A DNA stretch of 6,395 nt. Source: Alphaproteobacteria bacterium (GTDB lineage Bacteria; Pseudomonadota; Alphaproteobacteria; M2410). The position numbers and the translations under genes were made by a program. Position 1 is the first letter of the stretch; the number at the start of each line of letters is the position of its first letter. The notes beneath the pieces are model-generated. The model had not been told where the DNA came from, searched no databases, and worked only from the letters and a program-made list of their open reading frames with translations. Shown piece by piece: positions 1 through 5,493 of the stretch. The stretch is taken from NCBI GenBank assembly GCA_021774955.1, contig JAJFIN010000038.1:1-6395 (forward strand), written 5' to 3'.

Positions 1-843
1 TAGGATAACAAGGCCTGCATATACGAAAAGGTGGCCATAGATAGTCAACTGACCTGCTCCAAACTCCGCTCCGACAAGGGACCGCTCAAGGGATTCAAAA
101 TAAAGCCACCAAACACTGGCAAGAAGCAGGAAGCCGCTGACACTGGCAACAACGCTGGGCACCGTCCAACCGGTTGTAGAAATTCCGTTGGTTACGCTGA
201 GAACAGCCTCGCCCATCACGATGATCGTCAATAAACCCAACCGCTCAGGCAGGTGTGAGGCGTGAACAGAAATTTTATTGAGGAGACGGTGTGACACCCA
301 GGGCGTTGCGAATTCAATCAAAAGACCAGCTGCCCATAGGAAGTACCGCAAGGGGGGATCAACGAAAACAGATATAAGCCAGATCGCTGCCCCGATGGAA
401 AAACCTGTGATGAACCTTCCAGAGACAGGCCTGAGGCTTTTGTTCGATATAAAAACGCGAAGATACATGATAATCAGCACGGTACGGATAAATACGTAAC
501 TGAGAGCGAATCCAACACCGCCTTTACCAAACGCATCGTCGATGAAGACCGCCATCATCACGGCGCCAAACATTTGCATCAGAGTTAGTAGTCGGTGAAA
601 AGTATCGTCAGGATCAAAACGGTTTGCAAATAAGGTATGTCCTGTCCATGCCCACCACACCGGGACAAAGAGTCCCATAAAAATGGCGAAGTCTGTCGGA
701 GTGATATGATGATGGTGAGGGTGAGTGAGATGATGAGTGAGTTTTGCGATAACGATAACGTAGATGAGGTCATAAAAAAGCTCTAACCAAGTTGCCTTGC
801 GGTCTTTCTCGTTTGTCTTGAGGTCAAGGTTGTTTCTTCTCAT
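1..843 (-). CDS. ltrA: Low-temperature-requirement A (LtrA) family membrane protein, 3' end missing
   Basis: The minus strand is open for 281 codons from an ATG at 841-843 to the left edge, with no stop. The protein begins with a charged stretch followed by the family signature WLELFYDL at residues 19-26, then runs through several hydrophobic segments typical of a polytopic inner-membrane protein. A second conserved block, HLPERLGLLTIIVMGE, lies at residues 197-212. These two blocks are hallmarks of the LtrA family (Pfam LtrA, named from Listeria monocytogenes), whose biochemical role is not established. Family members are usually somewhat under 400 residues, so roughly 100 C-terminal residues lie beyond the window. 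A His-rich loop (seven His in residues 37-46) follows the first membrane segment. The Shine-Dalgarno sequence is weak. The gene is divergent from the UPF0178 gene and nothing shows a functional link with it. Family assignment is secure; function is unknown. Confidence 0.9.
   Translation of the reverse strand, partial: MRRNNLDLKTNEKDRKATWLELFYDLIYVIVIAKLTHHLTHPHHHHITPTDFAIFMGLFVPVWWAWTGHTLFANRFDPDDTFHRLLTLMQMFGAVMMAVFIDDAFGKGGVGFALSYVFIRTVLIIMYLRVFISNKSLRPVSGRFITGFSIGAAIWLISVFVDPPLRYFLWAAGLLIEFATPWVSHRLLNKISVHASHLPERLGLLTIIVMGEAVLSVTNGISTTGWTVPSVVASVSGFLLLASVWWLYFESLERSLVGAEFGAGQLTIYGHLFVYAGLVIL
701..741. repeat. Low-complexity GATGA/GTGAG stretch inside ltrA
   Basis: A purine-rich, degenerate stretch built of TGATGA and GTGAG units. 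Read on the minus strand it supplies the CAT/CAC/CTC codons for the His-rich loop (residues 37-46) of the LtrA protein. It is coding sequence, not a mobile or regulatory repeat, and might vary in length between strains by slippage. Confidence 0.4.
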
Positions 844-981
844 CCTGGTGTCCGTCTCCGATTTCGTAGAATCTTGGGCTAAACCTAAGCGCGATTGACC
901 GCCCACTCAAGTTCCACCATTGAGGATGGACGGCAAGTCCTTTGGTCCTTAAAACGACACTTGTACGATCTGGGAGCCCGC
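844..981. other. Divergent intergenic spacer between ltrA and the UPF0178 gene
   Basis: This 138-base spacer must hold the start signals for both ltrA (minus) and the UPF0178-amidohydrolase pair (plus). I see no convincing sigma70 promoter: a TTGACC at 895-900 has no good -10 partner, and TACGAT at 964-969 has no good -35. No riboswitch-like fold or clear operator palindrome was recognised. Confidence 0.5.
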
Positions 982-1446
982 ATGCTTGAAATCTTTGTCG
1001 ATGCCGATGCCAGTCCGGTGAAGGATGAGGTTTTGAAGGTGGTTCACCGTCACGGGCTGATTGTCCACTTTGTCAGCAATCAATGGCTGCGGTTGGAGAA
1101 GCATCCCAATGTTCGTCTTATCGTTGTTGCTGAAGGTTTGGATGTTGCCGATGATTGGATCGCAGAGCACATCAGTCCGGGCGACATTGCCATTACAGCG
1201 GATATCCCTTTGGCGGATCGCTGCGTTAAAGCCGGCGGCCGTGTTCTCGGCCCATCCGGAAAACCGTTTACCGAGGACAGTATCGGGATGGCACTGAGTA
1301 TGCGAAATCTCATGTCAGATCTGCGCGAAGCGGGGGAGGTCAAGACCTATAATGCCAGTTTTTCAAAAAAGGACCGCTCGCGGTTTTTGCAGGCCCTTGA
1401 GACAATCATCCAAGACCTTAAGAAAAACCAAAACCCCGGAACTTAA
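982..1446 (+). CDS. UPF0178 (DUF188, YaiI/YqxD) family protein
   Basis: A 154-residue cytoplasmic protein, the usual length for the UPF0178/DUF188 family (about 150 residues), which is placed among PIN-like folds but has no proven activity. The family landmarks are visible: the acidic VDADASPVK block at residues 6-14, ADDWI at 56-60 and ITADIPLA at 71-78, followed by a C-terminal block containing GxPFTEDSIGMAL. The acidic residues D7, D9 and D74 would suit metal binding. The start at ATG 982 is chosen because GGGAG lies 5-6 bases upstream and because homologues begin at this point; an upstream TTG at 895 would add 29 unconserved residues. One oddity is S11 where most members have Cys (DADACP). 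The next gene starts 3 bases after the stop, so the two are probably co-transcribed. Family call is firm; role unknown. Confidence 0.9.
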   Translation: MLEIFVDADASPVKDEVLKVVHRHGLIVHFVSNQWLRLEKHPNVRLIVVAEGLDVADDWIAEHISPGDIAITADIPLADRCVKAGGRVLGPSGKPFTEDSIGMALSMRNLMSDLREAGEVKTYNASFSKKDRSRFLQALETIIQDLKKNQNPGT

Positions 1447-1449
1447 GCC

Positions 1450-3174
1450 ATGAAACATGCAATTCTTTTCCTAACCCTCGTTCTGATGGCTCATGCACCT
1501 GACTTGAGAGCACAAGAGCCCGCGCCAGCAACAATCTTCATTGCCAAAGAAATTATCACGATGAACCGGGCGCAGCCCCTTGCCGACGCAGTCGCAATCA
1601 TAGGCAACGACATTGTTGCAGTCGGCACGCGGGAAGAAGTGACACAAGCGCTCGGTGACCGCCCGATAGAGATCAATCGCACGTTCAAAGGCAAGGTCAT
1701 GGTGCCAGGCTTGATTGAGCAACATATCCACCCGATGCTATCATCCTTGATGCTAACCGCCGAGGTCATCTCGATTGAAGATTGGGATCTCTCTTCTGGT
1801 CTCATCCCGGCCGTTCATGATCGCGAGACTTATCTGAAGCGATTGGAAAAGGCCGTTGCCCGCTTAAGTGATCCGGCAGAGCCACTCATCGTCTGGGGAT
1901 TTCATCGTTATTTCCATGGCTCACTAACACGCGCAGATCTCGACAGCATATCTCCAACAAGACCGATCCTCGTATGGCATCGCTCTGGCCACGAATTCAC
2001 TTTTAACACCGCTGCGATGACAGCCTACGGTATTACGCCTGACTTCGTCGCGCAGACAAGCCATACTGCACAGGAGCAATCGAATTTCGACGAGGGTCAC
2101 TTCTGGGAGCAAGGTCTCACCGGCATCTTGTCCTTAATCTTGCCTGTCATCGCTTCCGAAGAGCGGCTTATCGCAGGATTGATGTTCACCAAAGCCTATC
2201 TACACCAGAGCGGCGTCACCACAGCCGCTGAGCCCGGTGGCATTGTTTCAAAGGACATCGTTGATGCACAAAACGCCATCTTCGGTGGCGCCGACACGCC
2301 GTTCCGTTTCTATTATATTCCCGACGGCAAGACGGTCGCTCAGCTCCACCTGGATGGCGATATGATCGGCGAGACCGAGAAGTTTTTGGAATGGGGCGCC
2401 GGCATGACGTCATATCTCCCCAAGCAGGTCAAATTGTTTGCCGACGGCGCGATTTTCAGCCAGCTCATGCAAATGAAGGATGGTTATCTCGACGGCCATC
2501 ATGGCGAATGGTTGATCAACCCGGATATCTTTGCCAAAGCTTTCAGAACCTATTGGGATGCAGGGTATCAAATCCACATTCATCAGAACGGCGATGCCGG
2601 TCTTGAGATGGCGTTGGATATTTTAGAAGAGAATATGCAGCGCAATCCACGTGATGATCACCGCACAACCATCGTTCATTTTGGATTTTCGACTGAGGAG
2701 CAGGTTAAACGCATTCGCGACTTAGGTGCGATCGTCAGTGCCAATCCCTATTATCTCACAGCCCTCGCCGACCGCTATGGCGAAGTGGGTATCGGTCCGG
2801 AGCGTGCCGACCAAATGGTACGCCTGGGCGATGTCGCCCGTGCTCAAATCCCGCTTTCGCTTCATTCCGATATGCCGATGGCGCCCGGCAAACCGCTCTA
2901 TTTGATGTGGGCAGCCATCAATCGCACTACCTTCTCAGGCCGCATCGCCGGGCCTGCGCAACGCTTGAGTGTTGACCAAGCGCTCAAAGCGGTCACGATA
3001 GATGCAGCTTTTTCGCTCAGGCTTGAAAATGAGATCGGATCCATCGAACCTGGAAAAAAAGCCAATTTCACAATCTTGGAAAACTCACCCTTTGCTGTCG
3101 ATCCCAGGGCAATCAAAGATATTGAGATTTGGGGCACGGTGCTGGAAGGTCGCATTCAACCGATCCTCCACTAA
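1450..3174 (+). CDS. Exported amidohydrolase-3 (YtcJ-like) family metal-dependent hydrolase
   Basis: A 574-residue protein of the amidohydrolase superfamily, amidohydrolase-3/YtcJ branch. Residues 1-21 form a Sec signal peptide (Lys2, hydrophobic core 4-14, likely cut after A21), so the enzyme should act in the periplasm. The metal-site motifs appear in order: VPGLIEQHIHP with H92 and H94, KLFADG with K328 at the position of a possible carbamylated lysine, HIHQNGD with H376/H378 and D382, H410 in IVHFGF, and D474 in LHSDMP. The C-terminal SIEPGKKANF block is the usual return to the composite beta domain. The catalytic set therefore appears intact. A GGAA at 1438-1441, overlapping the end of the preceding gene, lies 8 bases before the ATG. 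The substrate cannot be read from sequence; relatives hydrolyse varied C-N (amide) bonds. The gene is convergent with the TetR gene and need not belong to the steroid operon. Confidence 0.9.
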   Translation: MKHAILFLTLVLMAHAPDLRAQEPAPATIFIAKEIITMNRAQPLADAVAIIGNDIVAVGTREEVTQALGDRPIEINRTFKGKVMVPGLIEQHIHPMLSSLMLTAEVISIEDWDLSSGLIPAVHDRETYLKRLEKAVARLSDPAEPLIVWGFHRYFHGSLTRADLDSISPTRPILVWHRSGHEFTFNTAAMTAYGITPDFVAQTSHTAQEQSNFDEGHFWEQGLTGILSLILPVIASEERLIAGLMFTKAYLHQSGVTTAAEPGGIVSKDIVDAQNAIFGGADTPFRFYYIPDGKTVAQLHLDGDMIGETEKFLEWGAGMTSYLPKQVKLFADGAIFSQLMQMKDGYLDGHHGEWLINPDIFAKAFRTYWDAGYQIHIHQNGDAGLEMALDILEENMQRNPRDDHRTTIVHFGFSTEEQVKRIRDLGAIVSANPYYLTALADRYGEVGIGPERADQMVRLGDVARAQIPLSLHSDMPMAPGKPLYLMWAAINRTTFSGRIAGPAQRLSVDQALKAVTIDAAFSLRLENEIGSIEPGKKANFTILENSPFAVDPRAIKDIEIWGTVLEGRIQPILH

Positions 3175-3198
3175 ATGCAGGATCGGCTATTCAGCCTT
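3175..3198. other. Short convergent gap between amidohydrolase and tetR stops
   Basis: Only 24 bases separate the two stop codons. They contain a small GGCT-ATTC-AGCC inverted repeat (3185-3196) that is followed on the plus strand by TTTCAGCCTTTT. The stem is only four pairs and there is no clean T-run, so a shared bidirectional terminator is possible but weakly supported. Confidence 0.25.
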
Positions 3199-3906
3199 TC
3201 AGCCTTTTGGAACATAGACCATCTTGTCGATGTCTTTGACGTAGCGCAGCCTTTCTGCGGGCGGGTTGCTGCCAAAGATTGCCCGGTAAAATAGAATGGT
3301 CAGCCATTCAGCTAATTCTTCCGTACTCAGCTCGTTTTCTGTGAGCGCAGGGTTTTGGCGGATATAATATTCCGTCAGTACTTCCTCTGCGATCCCATAG
3401 AGGCCGAACAAGATGAGCCGTCCTATTGTGCGATCAAGCGAAAAATCTGGAAATACACGAGGCAGAAGATCGAGAAAACCATCCAAGCGTTGTCGGAGGG
3501 TGTCGCGCCATATCTTGGCAATCTCCGGTTGGTCATCGGATACCTGAAGAATACACCGCATGAGGCCCGGGTGTTTTTTGTAGAATTTTACCATCGCATG
3601 ATGATGGCCAAAAAACCGTCCGTACCAATCGCTATGTTGCGCGGCTGCCTCGGCTTCAGTTTCTATCACAAGCGTCTCAACAAATTCAGCTAGCGCCTGA
3701 GCCACAAAGGATTGGGTATCCTCAAAATAATGATAAAACAGACCGAAGGCGACACCCGCCTCATCGGTTACGTCGGCGATACGCAATTTGTGATAACCGT
3801 TGCGTTCCAGAACGCGCAATCCCGCCTCGATCAGATTTTGGCGCGCCCGCACCCCCTTGGGGCTCTTAGGTAGCCTTTTTTTTAGCAATACGTTGGTATC
3901 CGCCAT
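3199..3906 (-). CDS. TetR/AcrR-family transcriptional regulator
   Basis: A 235-residue protein with the standard TetR layout. Residues about 18-64 form the N-terminal DNA-binding region, with the helix-turn-helix signature running from IADVTDEAGVAFG into LFYHYFED (43-63). A helical ligand-binding and dimerisation domain fills the rest. The start at ATG 3904-3906 is chosen because the TetR fold begins shortly after it and a GGGG lies just upstream; extending to 4062 would add 52 residues translated from the AT-rich operator region. The gene is divergent from the MaoC-DUF35/MaoC/thiolase operon, and palindromes lie in the shared spacer, so it very probably represses that operon and itself. The ligand is unknown; by analogy with other TetR regulators of steroid catabolism (KstR, KstR2) an acyl-CoA intermediate is likely. 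The palindromes here do not resemble the KstR or KstR2 boxes. Confidence 0.88.
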   Translation of the reverse strand: MADTNVLLKKRLPKSPKGVRARQNLIEAGLRVLERNGYHKLRIADVTDEAGVAFGLFYHYFEDTQSFVAQALAEFVETLVIETEAEAAAQHSDWYGRFFGHHHAMVKFYKKHPGLMRCILQVSDDQPEIAKIWRDTLRQRLDGFLDLLPRVFPDFSLDRTIGRLILFGLYGIAEEVLTEYYIRQNPALTENELSTEELAEWLTILFYRAIFGSNPPAERLRYVKDIDKMVYVPKG

Positions 3907-3921
3907 GGAGCCCCGTTTCTG

Positions 3922-3929
3922 TGATATCA
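3922..3929. promoter_or_regulatory. TGATATCA box next to the tetR start
   Basis: A perfect 8-base palindrome identical to the core of the larger palindrome at 4002-4011. It lies 16 bases upstream of the tetR ATG, within the presumed leader, where a bound repressor could block transcript elongation or ribosome loading. Significance is uncertain because short AT-rich palindromes occur by chance. Confidence 0.35.
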
Positions 3930-3982
3930 ACACTTGCGCAAAGGTAAATTTTCTTACCAAGCGTTCGGGCATGCAACAACAT

Positions 3983-4011
3983 AAAATACAGAATATTATT
4001 GTTGATATCAA
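3983..4011 (-). promoter_or_regulatory. Possible tetR promoter
   Basis: On the minus strand TTGATA (4011-4006, five of six to the -35 consensus) is followed after exactly 17 bases by TATTTT (3988-3983, four of six to the -10 consensus). Transcription would begin near 3976, leaving a leader of about 70 bases. The -35 element is one half of the TTGATATCAA palindrome, which fits autorepression. Confidence 0.4.
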
Positions 4012-4027
4012 TATCAATATTGACAAT
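3998..4027. promoter_or_regulatory. Candidate TetR operator region (overlapping palindromes)
   Basis: This 30-base stretch is an imperfect inverted repeat (ATTGT at the left, ACAAT at the right; 11 of 15 positions pair). It contains two perfect 10-base palindromes, TTGATATCAA at 4002-4011 and TCAATATTGA at 4014-4023. It overlaps the -35 element of the operon promoter on one strand and that of the tetR promoter on the other. The size and position are typical of a TetR-dimer operator, possibly two sites. Binding by the adjacent regulator is inferred, not shown. Confidence 0.55.
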
Positions 4028-4049
4028 GAAAACCGCAGAACTCTAATAT
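4020..4049 (+). promoter_or_regulatory. Sigma70-type promoter of the chsH2-chsH1-ltp2-like operon
   Basis: A perfect TTGACA (4020-4025) is followed after 18 bases by TAATAT (4044-4049, four of six to TATAAT). Transcription should start near 4056, giving a leader of only about 23 bases that contains the ribosome binding site. The -35 box lies within the right half of the candidate operator. Confidence 0.6.
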
Positions 4050-4064
4050 CTTCATGTACCAACC

Positions 4065-4070
4065 AGGGAG
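4065..4070 (+). promoter_or_regulatory. Ribosome binding site deciding the GTG start of the chsH2-like gene
   Basis: AGGGAG lies 8 bases before the GTG at 4079. It is a strong Shine-Dalgarno sequence with ideal spacing and is the reason for accepting GTG rather than a later ATG as the start. Confidence 0.75.
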
Positions 4071-4078
4071 ATTGAGCG

Positions 4079-5050
4079 GTGGCCGATCCCGATCGGGAAG
4101 ACTTAGAACAACATCTCCAATCTTTTTTGGACCAATCCGTTGGCCCTTATCGGAGCTGGCACCGGGTTAATCGCGACATGATCGCCAATTGGTGCGATGC
4201 CATGGGCGATCAAAATCCGATCTATCGCGATGAGGATGCCGCTAGGGCGCAAGGTTTTTCAGGCATCGCTGCGCCGCCTTCGATGCTCCAGGTCTGGACC
4301 ATGCGCGATTACAACGGCGACTATGCGCCCGGTTCGGCAAGCGAAAATCCCTTTGCCATTCTCACCTTTCTCGATGGCGAGGATTTTCCCTCCGTCGTTG
4401 CGGTCAACTACCAGCAAACTTACCAGCGCTATCTGGTTGAAGGCGATCAAATCTATCACCGCTCGTATATCGCGGAAATCTCTCCTCAAAAAGAAACCGG
4501 CCTTGGTGTCGGATATTTCATCACCGAGATCTCGACCTTCTTTGATCAGCATGATGAAAAAATCGGCGAGATGCACTTTCGACTGTTCAAGTATCGGCCG
4601 CATCCCCAAAAGGAAATGGGCGCGGGTTCGAGCGAGGCAGCCGGAGGTCTCCAACAGATCAAACGGTTTCGCCCAATTGAAAATCACGACAGTGAACATT
4701 ATTGGCAAGGGTTGCGCGACGGTAAACTTTTGATTCAGAAATGCGACACTTGTTCGACATTGCGTCACCCGCCATCGCCTATGTGCCCGTCGTGCCAGTC
4801 TATGGACTGGAGCTGTATTGAATCCAAAGGCAAGGGCATTGTTCATTCTTATGTCGTCATGCATCACCCGCCAATCCCACCCTTCGATTATCCGAACGCT
4901 ATCGGGTTGATCGACTTGGAAGATGGGGTGCGGATCATTTCGCAGATTGTCGGAATCAAACCCAACGATATCGATATTGGAATGAGCGTGCGTATGACCA
5001 TCGATGAGGTTGAAGATGAACTCTTTCAACCGCTTTTTCGTCCTGTGTGA
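4079..5050 (+). CDS. chsH2: MaoC-like / DUF35 fusion protein, ChsH2-like steroid-CoA hydratase subunit and aldolase partner
   Basis: A 323-residue two-domain protein starting at GTG. Residues about 20-175 form a MaoC-like hot-dog fold. Residues about 205-320 form a DUF35 domain: a zinc ribbon with C222-x2-C225 and C236-x2-C239, then an OB fold. This architecture and length match ChsH2 (Rv3542c, about 311 residues) of Mycobacterium tuberculosis. ChsH2 pairs with ChsH1 to hydrate a steroid 17(20)-enoyl-CoA, while its DUF35 domain binds the aldolase Ltp2. In the hydratase-2 motif the catalytic His is replaced by Tyr (D44-QNPI-Y49), so this domain is probably a structural, non-catalytic half, as in ChsH2. 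The stop overlaps a possible GTG start of the next gene by four bases. Assignment to the ChsH2 type is strong; the exact polycyclic substrate is inferred. Confidence 0.85.
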   Translation: MADPDREDLEQHLQSFLDQSVGPYRSWHRVNRDMIANWCDAMGDQNPIYRDEDAARAQGFSGIAAPPSMLQVWTMRDYNGDYAPGSASENPFAILTFLDGEDFPSVVAVNYQQTYQRYLVEGDQIYHRSYIAEISPQKETGLGVGYFITEISTFFDQHDEKIGEMHFRLFKYRPHPQKEMGAGSSEAAGGLQQIKRFRPIENHDSEHYWQGLRDGKLLIQKCDTCSTLRHPPSPMCPSCQSMDWSCIESKGKGIVHSYVVMHHPPIPPFDYPNAIGLIDLEDGVRIISQIVGIKPNDIDIGMSVRMTIDEVEDELFQPLFRPV

Positions 5051-5061
5051 AAGCTAAATTA

Positions 5062-5475
5062 ATGACAATCAAATTCGCAAATATAAAGGAAGGCGATGAT
5101 CTCCCCGATCTTGAAATCCCCATCACCGCCAAGGGGATTGTTACTGGTGCACTGGCGTCTCAGGATTACCAAGATGTTCACCACGACAAGGACGCTGCGG
5201 TCAAAGCCGGCATGCCCAATATCTTCATGAACATATTGACCACCAACGGTCATGCCTCCCGTTATCTCACCGATTGGTGTGGTCCGTCAGGCCGTATCAA
5301 AAATGTTGATTTCAGATTGGGCGCACCGAACCTGCCGGGGGACACCATGGTCTTCAAGGCCGAGATCACCAAGAAATATAATGAGGGAGGCGAGAACCTC
5401 GTTGATATTACTTTCAAAGGCAAAAACGGCATGGGATATCATGTAGCTGGCACCGCCACCGTCAATCTGCCGTGA
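5062..5475 (+). CDS. chsH1: MaoC-like dehydratase, ChsH1-like catalytic hydratase subunit
   Basis: A single hot-dog-fold MaoC-like protein of 137 residues from ATG 5062, close to ChsH1 (Rv3541c, about 129 residues). The catalytic hydratase motif D-x4-H is intact: Asp 35 and His 40, followed by a second His and Asp (DYQDVHHD). This corresponds to the D29/H34 pair of ChsH1. The family block IFMNILTTNGHASRYLTDW follows at residues 54-72. With the preceding protein it should form a heteromeric hydratase adding water across the 17(20) double bond of a C22 steroid-CoA. A GTG at 5047, overlapping the upstream stop as GTGA, would add five residues (MKAKL) and is a real alternative through translational coupling. 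ATG 5062 is preferred because relatives begin near MTIKF. Neither start has a strong Shine-Dalgarno sequence. Confidence 0.85.
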   Translation: MTIKFANIKEGDDLPDLEIPITAKGIVTGALASQDYQDVHHDKDAAVKAGMPNIFMNILTTNGHASRYLTDWCGPSGRIKNVDFRLGAPNLPGDTMVFKAEITKKYNEGGENLVDITFKGKNGMGYHVAGTATVNLP

Positions 5476-5493
5476 ACGGAGTAAGGGTTTGAA

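Noticed and set aside
31..499. Two small plus-strand open frames (31-234, 278-499)
   Set aside because: They are antisense to the continuous ltrA frame, which carries family signatures on both sides of these positions.
895..981. Upstream TTG start for the UPF0178 gene, adding 29 residues
   Set aside because: The added residues are not part of the family, and ATG 982 has a good GGGAG ribosome binding site.
3185..3196. GGCT-ATTC-AGCC hairpin as a rho-independent terminator
   Set aside because: A four-pair stem with no uninterrupted T-run is too weak to call a terminator; it is only mentioned in the convergent gap.
3943..3958. GGTAA/TTACC inverted repeat in the tetR leader
   Set aside because: The arms are only five bases with a six-base non-pairing centre, and it does not match the other palindromes of the spacer.
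3907..4062. N-terminal extension of the TetR gene by 52 residues with a hydrophobic, membrane-like stretch
   Set aside because: The hydrophobic run is a by-product of translating AT-rich promoter and operator DNA; the TetR fold begins just after ATG 3906, and the extension would cover the operon promoter.
3355..4075. Plus-strand open frames opposite tetR (3355-3693, 3800-4075)
   Set aside because: They show no recognisable domain and are shadows of the TetR gene and its promoter region.
4259..5029. 256-codon minus-strand open frame opposite the MaoC-DUF35 gene
   Set aside because: It lies entirely antisense to a gene with clear domains and motifs, has no recognisable domain itself, and is explained by the codon bias of the real gene.
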